DNA of 64,000 bases from RGIG4708 sp045633845 (GCA_045633845.1 JAZQZC010000028.1:1-64000); one strand, 5' to 3'; shown: positions 41,698-50,420, counted from the stretch's first letter. Notes: generated from the sequence alone by a model not told the origin. A program made the numbers and translations.

Positions 41698-42222
41698 TTA
41701 AGATAGCTCTTTAATTACTATTTTGTTTTCCTTAAGTGTTTTTGGCACGTCAATAATTCTCTGATTGGACGAACCGCGGAATAAAAGAGTAATGTTTTTG
41801 AGCTCTTCCACAAATTCACCGTCTACAAGTACATCGGTAAGCGCAAGAATTTCATCTGTATATTCGCATCTTGCACGGCTTGGCTTTAAAAGCTCTTCAT
41901 CCAAAAGATATCCCGAATATATCCATATTGTTTTGCTTGGGTACTTAGCTTTTACTCTTTGCAAGAATGGCAAAAGCCGCTGCTGGTTGGCAGGCTCAAA
42001 AGGCTCTCCGCCAAGCACTGTAAGCCCTGTAATATAGTCGGGCTCCAGCATTTTTAAAATTTCGTTTTCGGTTTCGTCGGTAAACTCTTTTCCAAAGTTA
42101 AAATCCCATGTTTGGGGATTAAAGCAGTTTTTGCATCTGTGAGTGCAGCCCGACACAAAAAGCGAAACTCTTACACCTATGCCGTTTGCTATGTCGTAAT
42201 TTTTAATTTCACCGTAATTCAT
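41698..42222 (-). CDS. nrdG: Anaerobic ribonucleotide reductase activating enzyme
   Basis: 174 residues from ATG 42222 (AAAGGAA upstream; a TTG two codons earlier is unlikely). Radical SAM motif C26-C30-C33 (CTHRCKNC), preceded by VSLFVSG, followed by FNPQTWDF and VLGGEPFEP. It generates the glycyl radical on NrdD using SAM and reduced flavodoxin or ferredoxin. Lies 276 nt downstream of nrdD in the same direction, with a structured repeat and a hairpin between them. Confidence 0.93.
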   Translation of the reverse strand: MNYGEIKNYDIANGIGVRVSLFVSGCTHRCKNCFNPQTWDFNFGKEFTDETENEILKMLEPDYITGLTVLGGEPFEPANQQRLLPFLQRVKAKYPSKTIWIYSGYLLDEELLKPSRARCEYTDEILALTDVLVDGEFVEELKNITLLFRGSSNQRIIDVPKTLKENKIVIKELS

Positions 42223-42325
42223 AAACAAAATTTCCTTTCGTGTGTGGACTTAAAAAAATGCACAGACCGTTCAATGGCTGAAGTGTGTTTAAAAGTGGAC
42301 TTTTTAAATGAAATCATCAATTATG

Positions 42326-42357
42326 TTGAAAACCGCAAATGTTGAATTTGCGGTTTT
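42326..42357. terminator. Hairpin between nrdD and nrdG
   Basis: AAAACCGCAAAT pairs with ATTTGCGGTTTT around GTTGA. The T run is better in the plus direction, so it may partly insulate or only stabilise the nrdD transcript end. Confidence 0.45.
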
Positions 42358-42383
42358 CTTTTTATTGTATGCCATTGAACTCT

Positions 42384-42462
42384 GAACAAACTTCACCCTC
42401 GACGTATCACATACGCCTTCGGGCAAGCCCCAAAACAAGTTTGGGGTTCAGTTTGTCCATTC
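42384..42462 (-). repeat. Structured dispersed repeat, copy B
   Basis: 79 bp bounded by GAACAAAC and GTTTGTCC, as in copy A at 15648-15717. CGTATCACATACG is identical. The second hairpin is larger here (CCCCAAA, ACAAG, TTTGGGG), where copy A has CCC, TTC, GGG. It lies 36 nt downstream of the nrdD stop. Confidence 0.7.
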
Positions 42463-42498
42463 TGCACTATTTTTTAGCAGTCCTTATTGGTCCTCTGA

Positions 42499-44676
42499 TT
42501 ACAGGTGCAAAACTCGTTCTTTAATCTCCTGAGTTCTGCCCTGATTCCAGTACTGTGTGCCTATGTAACCGCAGGTTCTGCGGGCTACATTCATTTTTGA
42601 CTGGTCGGTGTTGCCGCAGTTAGGGCATCTCCAAATAAGCTTGTTGTCGGCGTCTGTAACAATCTGAATTTCGCCGTCAAAGCCGCATACCTGACAGTAG
42701 TCGGATTTTGTGTTGAGCTCTGCATACATAATGTTGTCATAAATGTATTTCATAACATTGAGCACTGCCTCTAAGTTGTGCTGCATATTGGGCACCTCAA
42801 CATAGCTTATTGCACCGCCTGGCGAGAGCGCCTGGAACTGCGATTCAAACGAGAGCTTTGTAAACGCATCAATAGGCTCTGTTACATGTACGTGGTAGCT
42901 GTTTGTAATGTAGTTTTTGTCTGTAACGCCCTCAATTATACCAAATCTCTTTTGCAGGCATTTTGCAAACTTGTATGTTGTAGACTCGAGGGGAGTACCA
43001 TAGATAGAAAAGTCTATGTTTTCCTGCTCTTTCCAACGTTTTGTAGCTGCGTTGAGATATCTCATAACTTCAAGTGCAAATGGTGTTGCAGTGGGGTCTG
43101 TGTGAGATTTGCCTGTCATATATTTTACACACTCGTAAAGACCTGCATATCCAAGAGATATTGTAGAATATCCGCCATAAAGGAGCTTGTCAATAGGCTC
43201 GCCTTTTTTGAGTCTTGCAAGTGCGCCATACTGCCACAGGATTGGAGCGGCATCGCTGAGTGTGCCTTTGAGTCTGTTGTGGCGGCACATAAGAGCTTCA
43301 TAGCAAAGCTCAAGTCTTTCGTCAAATATCTTCCAGAATTTTTCCATATCTGCACCTGACGAAAGAGCAATGTCAACAAGGTTGATTGTAACAACACCCT
43401 GGTTAAATCTGCCGTAATATTTCGGCTCGCCGTTTTCGTCAACATACGGAGTAAGGAATGAGCGACATCCCATACAAGTGTAGCAGTGACCTTCGCCGTT
43501 TTTGTCAATCTTAAGATTGAGCATCATTTTTTCGGAAATATAGTCAGGTACCATTCTTTTTGCGGTACATTTTGCCGCAAGCTTTGTAAGATAGTAGTAT
43601 TTTGAATCCTCGTGAATATTGTCTTCTTCAAGCACATATATAAGCTTGGGGAATGCAGGGGTAATCCACACGCCTTCCTCATTTTTAACGCCCACAATTC
43701 TCTGACGGAGCATTTCTTCTATAATCATTGCAAGGTCGTGACGTGTTTGCTCGTCTTTTGCTTCGTTAAGGTACATAAACACTGTAACAAAAGGTGCCTG
43801 ACCGTTTGTTGTCATAAGTGTAACAACCTGGTACTGAATCATCTGACAGCCTTTTTCTATTTCGGATTTGAGACGTTTTTCAACAATGTCACAAATTATT
43901 TTTTCAGATGGTGTAGCACCAGTGAGTGCAATTTCAACCTCAACATCCTTGCGTATTTTACGTCTGCTTACGTCAACAAAAGGAGCAAGATGTGTAAGGG
44001 ATATACTCTGACCGCCGTACTGTGATGATGCAACCTGTGCAATAATCTGTGTTGCAATGTTGCAGGCTGTTGAAAAGCTGTGGGGGGTTTCTATCATAGT
44101 GCCCGAAATAACAGTGCCGTTTGTAAGCATATCCTCAAGGTTTACAAGGTCACAGTTGTGCATATGCTGTGCAAAATAGTCCGCATCGTGAAAGTGTATA
44201 AGACCCTCCTCGTGAGCCTGTACAATCTCTGCAGGGAGCAAAAGTCTTTTTGTAATGTCCTTGCTTATTTCACCTGCCATATAGTCACGCTGTACGCTGT
44301 TTACAGTAGGGTTTTTGTTTGAATTTTCGTGCTTGACTTCTTCATTGTTACATTCTATAAGTGAAAGAATCTGGTCGTCGGTTGTATTTGTCTTACGAAC
44401 AAGGGCTCTTGTATAACGGTATGTAATATATGATCTTGCAACCGCAAAAGCCTTTTTGTCCATAATTTCGTTTTCCACAAGGTCCTGAATTTCTTCCACA
44501 CCAAGGGCTCTGGTAACATTGGCACACTGGCTTGCAACCTTGTCGGCAATTTCCTTAACCTGATCGCCTGTGAGCCTTAAATTTTCGGCAACACTGTTGT
44601 TTGCCTTGTTAATAGCGACGATAATTTTTGATATATCAAAATCAACCTCGCTGCCGCTTCGTTTAATAATCTTCAT
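42499..44676 (-). CDS. nrdD: Anaerobic ribonucleoside-triphosphate reductase
   Basis: 725 residues from ATG 44676 (GGAGGGGG upstream). An N-terminal ATP-cone (KIIKRSGSEVDFD and following, residues 1-95) gives allosteric control. Catalytic-domain segments include HMHNCDLVNLEDML and CYTCMGCRSFLTPY. The C-terminal zinc site uses CQVCG and CPNCGN, followed by the glycyl radical Gly703 in RTCGYIGT. It makes dNTPs without oxygen. Regulated by NrdR boxes and perhaps by a leader terminator. Confidence 0.96.
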   Translation of the reverse strand: MKIIKRSGSEVDFDISKIIVAINKANNSVAENLRLTGDQVKEIADKVASQCANVTRALGVEEIQDLVENEIMDKKAFAVARSYITYRYTRALVRKTNTTDDQILSLIECNNEEVKHENSNKNPTVNSVQRDYMAGEISKDITKRLLLPAEIVQAHEEGLIHFHDADYFAQHMHNCDLVNLEDMLTNGTVISGTMIETPHSFSTACNIATQIIAQVASSQYGGQSISLTHLAPFVDVSRRKIRKDVEVEIALTGATPSEKIICDIVEKRLKSEIEKGCQMIQYQVVTLMTTNGQAPFVTVFMYLNEAKDEQTRHDLAMIIEEMLRQRIVGVKNEEGVWITPAFPKLIYVLEEDNIHEDSKYYYLTKLAAKCTAKRMVPDYISEKMMLNLKIDKNGEGHCYTCMGCRSFLTPYVDENGEPKYYGRFNQGVVTINLVDIALSSGADMEKFWKIFDERLELCYEALMCRHNRLKGTLSDAAPILWQYGALARLKKGEPIDKLLYGGYSTISLGYAGLYECVKYMTGKSHTDPTATPFALEVMRYLNAATKRWKEQENIDFSIYGTPLESTTYKFAKCLQKRFGIIEGVTDKNYITNSYHVHVTEPIDAFTKLSFESQFQALSPGGAISYVEVPNMQHNLEAVLNVMKYIYDNIMYAELNTKSDYCQVCGFDGEIQIVTDADNKLIWRCPNCGNTDQSKMNVARRTCGYIGTQYWNQGRTQEIKERVLHL

Positions 44677-44721
44677 ATGTTTTCCCCCTCCTGAAATAGC
44701 CTGTTTTAGCGTTTTTAGGGC

Positions 44722-44763
44722 AAAAAACCTCCCCAAATCGAAGAAATAACACTGTTTGGGGAG
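44722..44763 (-). terminator. Intrinsic terminator in the nrdD leader (attenuator candidate)
   Basis: On the minus strand CTCCCCAAA pairs with TTTGGGGAG around a 17-nt loop, followed by G and TTTTTT. It lies between the nrdD promoter and its ribosome binding site, so most transcripts should stop unless antiterminated. Confidence 0.7.
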
Positions 44764-44802
44764 TAATTTTTATTGCCTTGACTGTTTCTCTACCTGTAAT
44801 CA

Positions 44803-44853
44803 ATTATACCATATATAGTGTGCTTGTCAATACAAAAATACAATATTTTGATA
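44803..44853 (-). promoter_or_regulatory. nrdD promoter with tandem NrdR boxes
   Basis: Minus strand: TTGACA (44825-44830), 16 nt, TATAAT (44803-44808). Box 1 at 44806-44821 reads ACACTATATATGGTAT, 14 of 16 against ACACWATATATWGTGT, and sits in the promoter spacer. Box 2 at 44838-44853 (TATCAAAATATTGTAT, 11 of 16) lies 32 nt away, the three-turn phasing known for NrdR. Confidence 0.75.
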
Positions 44854-44923
44854 AAAATAGTATAATTGTAACACAATTGAAACATTACTGTTTTTTGTAT
44901 AAAAGGTTTTTTCAAAAAATATC

Positions 44924-44952
44924 TTGAAAACTCTAAGCAAAGATGGTAAACT
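44924..44952 (+). promoter_or_regulatory. Sigma-A promoter of glnS
   Basis: TTGAAA at 44924-44929, 17 nt spacer, TAAACT at 44947-44952. The 317-bp gap 44677-44993 holds this and the divergent nrdD control region. Confidence 0.55.
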
Positions 44953-44993
44953 ATATATAATTATGTAACATTTCATCTGAAAGGATACTATAT

Positions 44994-46640
44994 ATGGATA
45001 ACGAATTTGTACTTGTTAAAAATTTTATCGAAGATAATATCGAGGCAGATTTAAAAGAGGGTAAGGTCCCTGACAACGTTGTAAAAACACGTATGCCCCC
45101 CGAGCCAAACGGATATTTGCATCTCGGACATTTAAAATCTGCGTGTATCAACTTTGGTCTGGCAAAAAAATTCGGCGGTAAATGCTTTTTGTATTTTGAT
45201 GATACCAACCCGGGTAAAGAAAGTGACGAGTTTGTTCAGGCAATAAAAAATGACCTTCACTGGCTTGGATTTGACTGGGATAAGGAATATTTTGCATCCG
45301 ACCACTACGATGATTTGTTTGACATTGCCGTTCAGCTTATAAAGGAGGGTAAAGCATTTGTATGCGACCTTACCGCAGATGAGATGCACGATTACCGCGG
45401 AACATTAACCGAACCGGGAAAAGAGAGCCCATACCGCAACAGAAGTGTAGAGGAAAACCTTGATTTGTTTATGCGTATGAAAAATGGCGAGTTCCCCGAG
45501 GGCAGCCGTACACTCAGAGTAAAAATAGATATGGCATCACCCATTATGTGTATGCGTGACCCTGTAATTTATCGTATTATGCACAAATCTCATCATCGCA
45601 CAGGCGACAAGTGGTGCATATATCCAATGTACGATTACGCATCACCGATTCTTGATGCAATAGCAGGAGTTACACACTCTCTTTGCGGCCCTGAGTTTGA
45701 AGAAAGACGACCTCTTTACAACTGGTCGGTTTCAAGCTCCGGCAGATTTCCCAATCCGCCCCGTCAAATTGAGTTTGCACGCCTTAATGTAAAAAATGTA
45801 ATTCTCGGCAAGAGATTTCTCAAAAAGCTTGTAGAGGACGGCGTTGTATCAGGCTGGGATGACCCGCGTATGGCTACAATTGCAGGTATGCGCCGAAGGG
45901 GATATCCGCCCGAGGCTCTTAAAGAATTTATAAATAACACAGGTGTTTCAAAGGCATATTCCGAATGTGAGTATGAGTATCTTGAGCATTTTGTAAGAGA
46001 TTATCTCAAAACACATACCGAAATCAAAATGGTAGTGCCTGACCCCATAAAGCTTGTTATAGATAACTACGAGGGCGAAGAGCTTGTTGAGGTGGAATCG
46101 ACAGTAGGGGATGAGCCAATCAAACGTCAGGTTACATTCGGCAAAGAGCTTTATATAGATGCTTCTGACTTTATGGTAGAGCCGCCCAAAAAATATTTCC
46201 GTATGTTTGTTGGCAACGAGGTTCGCCTTAAGGGTGCATATATAGTAAAATGTACAGGCTACGAAGAGACGGCTGAGGGCATGGTTGTTCATTGCGAATA
46301 CGACCCCGAAACACGCAGCGGCGGCACAAGCACCAAAAAGGTTAAAGGCACAATTCACTGGGTTAACAAAAAAGATGCTGTTCCTTGTGAGCTCCGTATG
46401 TACGATATGCTTATCGACCCCGAAAAGCCCGACTGCGAGGATGCTGCAGACCGATTGAACGAAAATTCCCTTGTTGTAAAGCAGGGCTATGCAGAGCCGT
46501 CAATAGCAAATGCCGTTGATGGTGATAAATTCCAGTTTATGAGAGTGGGCTACTTTGTAAAGGATAAAGACTCTACAAGCGAAAAGCCTGTATTTAACAG
46601 AATAGTAAGCCTTAAGGATTCATATAAACCAAAAAATTAA
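44994..46640 (+). CDS. glnS: Glutaminyl-tRNA synthetase
   Basis: 548 residues, full-length GlnRS. The class I signature appears as PPEPNGYLHLGHLKS near 35, distinguishing GlnRS from bacterial GluRS. FDDTNPGKE, YDYASPILDAIAGVTHSLC and WDDPRMATIAGMRRRGYPP follow, with the C-terminal anticodon-binding beta-barrels. The usual second signature VMSKR reads ILGKR here. It charges tRNA-Gln directly, so this organism need not rely only on GatCAB. Monocistronic, with a terminator behind it. Confidence 0.95.
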   Translation: MDNEFVLVKNFIEDNIEADLKEGKVPDNVVKTRMPPEPNGYLHLGHLKSACINFGLAKKFGGKCFLYFDDTNPGKESDEFVQAIKNDLHWLGFDWDKEYFASDHYDDLFDIAVQLIKEGKAFVCDLTADEMHDYRGTLTEPGKESPYRNRSVEENLDLFMRMKNGEFPEGSRTLRVKIDMASPIMCMRDPVIYRIMHKSHHRTGDKWCIYPMYDYASPILDAIAGVTHSLCGPEFEERRPLYNWSVSSSGRFPNPPRQIEFARLNVKNVILGKRFLKKLVEDGVVSGWDDPRMATIAGMRRRGYPPEALKEFINNTGVSKAYSECEYEYLEHFVRDYLKTHTEIKMVVPDPIKLVIDNYEGEELVEVESTVGDEPIKRQVTFGKELYIDASDFMVEPPKKYFRMFVGNEVRLKGAYIVKCTGYEETAEGMVVHCEYDPETRSGGTSTKKVKGTIHWVNKKDAVPCELRMYDMLIDPEKPDCEDAADRLNENSLVVKQGYAEPSIANAVDGDKFQFMRVGYFVKDKDSTSEKPVFNRIVSLKDSYKPKN

Positions 46641-46648
46641 TCAAAATT

Positions 46649-46684
46649 AAAATTGTACTGTAAAATTTACAGTACAATTTTTTG
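46649..46684 (+). terminator. Intrinsic terminator of glnS
   Basis: AAAATTGTACTGTAAA pairs with TTTACAGTACAATTTT, then TTG. Confidence 0.85.
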
Positions 46685-46741
46685 CATCAATATATAAAAT
46701 AGGTATATATTAACAAATTTGAAAATTTTTTCAAAAAAGTC

Positions 46742-46770
46742 TTTTCAAAAGTGAAATTTTATTATATAAT
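46742..46770 (+). promoter_or_regulatory. Probable promoter of pckA
   Basis: TTTTCA at 46742-46747, 17 nt spacer, TATAAT at 46765-46770. The -35 is weak; surrounding DNA is very AT-rich. Confidence 0.5.
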
Positions 46771-46832
46771 ATAAAATGACTTTAAATTGGTTAACATATA
46801 GTTAAAATATAAATAAGAAAAGAGGTAAAAAA

Positions 46833-48437
46833 ATGAAGCAGTTAGATTTAACCAAATATGGTATCACAGGAGTAACTGAGATTGTTCACAATCCTTCATA
46901 TGAGGAATTGTTTGCAGCAGAAACAGACCCAACACTTGAAGGCTTTGAAAAAGGTCAGGAAACAGAACTTGGCGCAGTTAATGTTATGACAGGTATTTAT
47001 ACAGGTCGTTCTCCTAAAGATAAGTTTATTGTTATGGATGAAAATTCAAAAGACACTGTATGGTGGACATCTGATGAATTTAAAAATGACAACCACCCTT
47101 GCAGTGAAGATACATGGAAAGAATTAAAAGCGCTTGCTATCAAAGAGCTTTCAAACAAAAAGCTTTATGTAATGGATGTATTCTGCGGTACAAATGCAGA
47201 TTCACGTATGGCTATCAGATTTATTATGGAAGTAGCTTGGCAGGCACACTTTGTAAAAAATATGTTTATCAATCCTACAGCCGAAGAGCTCGAAAGCTTT
47301 GAGCCTGACTTTGTATGCTACAACGCATCAAAAGCTAAGGTAGAAAATTACAAAGAGCTTGGACTTAACTCCGAAACAGCTGTTGCATTTAATATTACAT
47401 CACGTGAGCAGGTTATACTTAACACATGGTACGGCGGCGAGATGAAAAAGGGTATGTTCTCAATGATGAACTACTACCTCCCGTTGAACGGCATGGCATC
47501 AATGCACTGCTCAGCAAACACAGATATGAACGGCGAAAATACAGCTCTCTTCTTTGGCCTTTCGGGTACAGGTAAAACAACACTTTCTACCGACCCAAAA
47601 AGACTTCTTATCGGTGACGATGAGCACGGCTGGGATGACAACGGCGTATTCAATTTTGAAGGCGGTTGCTATGCAAAGGTTATCAACCTTGACAAAGATT
47701 CTGAGCCGGACATTTACAATGCAATCAAACGTAACGCACTCCTCGAAAATGTTACTGTTGATGCAAATGGCGTATGTGACTTTGACGATGGTTCTGTAAC
47801 CGAAAATACCCGTGTATCATATCCTATCGACCATATCGAAAAAATCGTTCGCCCTGTATCTGCAGCTCCGGATGCAAAAAATGTAATCTTCCTTTCTGCA
47901 GATGCATTTGGTGTACTTCCTCCTGTTTCTGTTCTTACACCTGAACAGGCACAGTACTACTTCCTCTCAGGCTTTACCTCAAAGCTTGCAGGTACCGAGC
48001 GTGGTATCACAGAGCCTACACCAACATTCTCAGCTTGCTTTGGTCAGGCGTTCCTCGAACTCCACCCAACAAAGTATGCTGAAGAGCTTGTTAAAAAGAT
48101 GGAAAAGAGCGGTGCAAAAGCATACCTCGTAAACACAGGCTGGAACGGCACAGGCAAACGTATATCCATTAAGGATACACGCGGTATTATAGATGCTATT
48201 CTCGACGGCTCAATTCTTAAAGCGGAAACAAAAACAATCCCATACTTCAACCTCGCAGTTCCAACAGAGCTTCCGGGTGTTGACACAGGTATCCTTGACC
48301 CAAGAGATACTTATGCTGATAGCGCTGAGTGGGATGTAAAAGCAAAAGACCTTGCAGGACGCTTTGTTAAAAACTTTGATAAGTACACAGGCAATGATGC
48401 AGGTAAGGCATTAGTTGCGGCAGGCCCACAATTATAA
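46833..48437 (+). CDS. pckA: Phosphoenolpyruvate carboxykinase (ATP)
   Basis: 534 residues, full length for the ATP-type enzyme. P-loop (kinase-1a) GLSGTGKTTLS near 248, then DDEHGWDDNGVFNFEGGCYAK with metal and substrate ligands, TGRSPKDKFIV near 55, and NTGWNGTGKRISIKDTR. In succinate-forming fermenters it often runs in the carboxylating direction (PEP + CO2 + ADP to oxaloacetate + ATP), which would feed the mdh-fumC-frd operon. Direction is inference. The gene is strongly expressed in look (clean SD, AT-rich promoter). Confidence 0.96.
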   Translation: MKQLDLTKYGITGVTEIVHNPSYEELFAAETDPTLEGFEKGQETELGAVNVMTGIYTGRSPKDKFIVMDENSKDTVWWTSDEFKNDNHPCSEDTWKELKALAIKELSNKKLYVMDVFCGTNADSRMAIRFIMEVAWQAHFVKNMFINPTAEELESFEPDFVCYNASKAKVENYKELGLNSETAVAFNITSREQVILNTWYGGEMKKGMFSMMNYYLPLNGMASMHCSANTDMNGENTALFFGLSGTGKTTLSTDPKRLLIGDDEHGWDDNGVFNFEGGCYAKVINLDKDSEPDIYNAIKRNALLENVTVDANGVCDFDDGSVTENTRVSYPIDHIEKIVRPVSAAPDAKNVIFLSADAFGVLPPVSVLTPEQAQYYFLSGFTSKLAGTERGITEPTPTFSACFGQAFLELHPTKYAEELVKKMEKSGAKAYLVNTGWNGTGKRISIKDTRGIIDAILDGSILKAETKTIPYFNLAVPTELPGVDTGILDPRDTYADSAEWDVKAKDLAGRFVKNFDKYTGNDAGKALVAAGPQL

Positions 48438-48478
48438 TAAAAATCGCAAAATTTGCGTATTTTGAATAAACATCACCC

Positions 48479-48656
48479 AGCAGTAGATTTCTACTGCTCA
48501 ACTTCGCACCGACAGATGGTGCTCGTTTTGCAGGAAATCTTTGCATAGGTGCTGTGTACGAAATCAAGGATTTCGACAGCACCGCATTGATGTACCTTAG
48601 TACACCGTCGGGCTTACGGTCCCATAGGATTATATCCTATGGGACTTCTGTTTTTT
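48479..48656 (+). ncRNA. Multi-hairpin structured region after pckA, ending in a terminator
   Basis: Successive hairpins: AGCAGTAGA/TCTACTGCT (48479-48498), GCACC/GGTGC (48506-48522), a two-part stem GGTGCTGT/ACAGCACC with CGAAATC/GATTTCG inside (48548-48583), and the terminator GTCCCATAGGAT/ATCCTATGGGAC with loop TAT (48619-48645) and a T run to 48656. No open frame uses it. It may be the pckA 3' UTR, a small RNA or an intergenic repeat. The rest of 48438-48814 shows only AT-rich DNA and the next terminator. Confidence 0.5.
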
Positions 48657-48780
48657 CAAACTCCATCAAATTTTTCGGTTTTTTATTAATAATTGTATAT
48701 GTATATAGGTAATATAATTTTTTAATTGAATGCTGTACATCAATTTTTTCTCCTTTTATAAAAAATGGTAAAATATATAA

Positions 48781-48815
48781 GCAAAAACCGAAGCGAATTT
48801 CGCTTCGGTTTTTGC
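48781..48815 (-). terminator. Intrinsic terminator of the SASP gene
   Basis: GCAAAAACCGAAGCGAA pairs with TTCGCTTCGGTTTTTGC; T-rich in both directions, touching the SASP stop codon. Confidence 0.88.
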
Positions 48816-48997
48816 TATTCTTTATTCATTTTTGCTTCCATTTCCATATCCTCGAGTATCTTGCGGGCAACTCTTGCTCCCTCGGCACCCGATTGCCTTG
48901 CTGTCAAATCTCCGTTGTAGCCGTCTTTTATGTCTGCAGATATGTCTGATGCAAGCTCCATTTTAAACGCATTAAACTCGTTGTGCTTTTTTTTCAT
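48815..48997 (-). CDS. Small acid-soluble spore protein, alpha/beta type
   Basis: 60 residues. FKMELASDI, then GYNGDLTARQSGAEGARVARKI, corresponds to the alpha/beta-SASP pattern (KxExA...GYNGDLTSRENGSIGGNMVKKM). The usual GG of GSIGG is AEGAR here, so it is a divergent member. SASPs coat spore DNA in the forespore and are degraded at germination by GPR at the conserved E-[IF]-A site; the matching segment here is MELASD. Preceded by GGAGTG. Confidence 0.85.
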   Translation of the reverse strand: MKKKHNEFNAFKMELASDISADIKDGYNGDLTARQSGAEGARVARKILEDMEMEAKMNKE

Positions 48998-49060
48998 ATA
49001 TAATCACTCCATAATTATTTGTATCATTATGGTGTGAAATTGCTGGCATCTTTATACCTG

Positions 49061-49714
49061 TCAAATTATTTCAAACTGAATATTAGGCTTGGTGGAAACC
49101 TCCATTTTTGAAATGGAAATTTCGTAAGCTGTTTTTGTAATCACATTATCCTCGTCAATTCTTTTTTGATATTCTCTTGATTGAATTCTGCCCCAAATTT
49201 TAACGTTTTCGCCTACTTCAAGGCTTGAAGCAAATCTTGCATTTCTGCCCCAGGCAATGCAGGGGATATAGTCTGATTTGTTGTAGGCACGGTTAACGGC
49301 AATTAAAATATCCGTAATCTCTCTGCCAAAGGGAGTAGTTCGGTAAACAGGCTTTTTGCACAAAAATCCGTTCAAAAAGATATGATTTGGGTTTTTGCCT
49401 GTATTTTCATCTTCTTCAGCTATAATATCTCTTGCAAAAACGGTTAAAATAAGCCTGTTGCCGCTTTCGGAATAATTGTTGTACGAGCGGAACTGCCCAG
49501 TAACACAAATTGTCTGACCTATTGCAAGATTAACATCCGAAAGGAGCCTTTCGGATACAGTTATATTGATTTTGTCCGAAATATCGCTGAGCCTGGGCAC
49601 GTCAAGCAAAAATCTGTAAAACCCCTCTCCATAAACCTCGTGGCTGTAAGAAAGCTCGCTTTCTACAGTGCCGATAAGCTGTACCTCATTATTGTTAATA
49701 CTGTCATTCAACAT
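49061..49714 (-). CDS. Tandem OB-fold (SSB-like) protein
   Basis: 217 residues from ATG 49714 (AAGGA about 10 nt upstream; a GTG at 49723 is too close to it). Two SSB-like OB folds: residues about 8-95 (EVQLIGTVESEL, ICVTGQFRSY, LILTVFARDI) and about 104-205 (NHIFLNGFLCKKPVYRTTP, ILIAVNRAYN, DYIPCIAWGRNA, KIWGRIQSREYQ). The second half has the canonical SSB pattern. There is no acidic SSB tail. It probably binds single-stranded DNA in an accessory, perhaps sporulation or repair, role. Confidence 0.75.
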   Translation of the reverse strand: MLNDSINNNEVQLIGTVESELSYSHEVYGEGFYRFLLDVPRLSDISDKINITVSERLLSDVNLAIGQTICVTGQFRSYNNYSESGNRLILTVFARDIIAEEDENTGKNPNHIFLNGFLCKKPVYRTTPFGREITDILIAVNRAYNKSDYIPCIAWGRNARFASSLEVGENVKIWGRIQSREYQKRIDEDNVITKTAYEISISKMEVSTKPNIQFEII

Positions 49715-49723
49715 TTTTCGCAC

Positions 49724-50049
49724 GTCCTTCCATAGTTTTAAGTCGATAGGTGTAACTACCTATATTGTCACTTATCTATGTTATACTTATTCATCATATT
49801 TATAATTATAACAAAAACAAATCGCCAAAATATTTCAAAATTATCGCCTGTTTGTTTTATGCGCTGCAAACAGCGGTGGTTTGGGAGATTAGGCAAAATA
49901 TAATGCCAAGTAAAAAGCAATGTCCCGTTTATTTCCCAAAACATACGGATTTTGCGGTATGATATCAGATAAAACGACAAGGTTTTTGTCCAGATGTTTT
50001 TAATTGCAAAAAAATGTCACATTATCGAATAAAAGTCGCTCTGGGTACC
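49724..50049. other. Gene-free stretch upstream of the yebC promoter
   Basis: AT-rich, with only short frames. The one pattern is TAGGT/ACCTA at 49748-49763 in the leader of the SSB-like gene, too weak to call an operator. Confidence 0.4.
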
Positions 50050-50078
50050 TTGACAAATATTGCACAGTAGTATATAAT
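50050..50078 (+). promoter_or_regulatory. Perfect sigma-A promoter of the yebC transcript
   Basis: TTGACA at 50050-50055, 17 nt spacer, TATAAT at 50073-50078. Initiation near 50085 gives a leader of about 335 nt. Confidence 0.8.
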
Positions 50079-50124
50079 ATATGTTGATTTATAGTGCAAT
50101 ATTATAATGAATATATTATGTTTA

Positions 50125-50398
50125 GTGTGACGGGATTCGAACTCTCAATGCCTGACATCTGAAATTTTTGTAATCTTTCAGATTGTCGGTTTTGACGGGC
50201 GTCAGCCCGCTTGCAACCTGTCGCACTGAAATCTTAACAAAAATTTCAAGATGGCAGGTGCAAAGCAGTTTCACATAGAAAAATTTTTCTGAAACAAGGT
50301 AAATTACGAGGGGAATACTTGCGTATTTTCAAGGAATTTACTGAAGTTTCAGGTAAATTTTCCATGTGAAACCAATGTTGGTTCGAGTCCTGTCACAC
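50125..50398 (+). ncRNA. Large structured leader element upstream of yebC
   Basis: Outer stem P1: GTGTGACGGGATTCGAAC (50125-50142) with GTTCGAGTCCTGTCACAC (50381-50398), 18 bp with two G-U pairs. Inside are two long arms. P2: 50151-50171 with 50237-50258, about 20 bp, then TTTCAG/CTGAAA and CGGGC/GCCCG. P3: 50268-50286 with 50355-50372, then CTGAAAC/GTTTCAG, TAAATT/AATTTA and GAATAC/GTATTT. The G-U pairs favour an RNA made from the plus strand. P1 also resembles inverted tRNA T-arms (GGTTCGAGTCC). I match it to no known riboswitch. A foldback mobile element is the alternative. Confidence 0.6.
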
Positions 50399-50420
50399 AA
50401 TATATACTTGGAGGATAACA

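Noticed and set aside
49748..49763. TAGGT/ACCTA inverted repeat as an operator
   Set aside because: Five-bp arms in AT-rich DNA are expected by chance.
50125..50398. tRNA gene with a large intron
   Set aside because: T-arm-like strings occur on both sides in inverted orientation, but no D arm, anticodon arm or CCA end can be formed.
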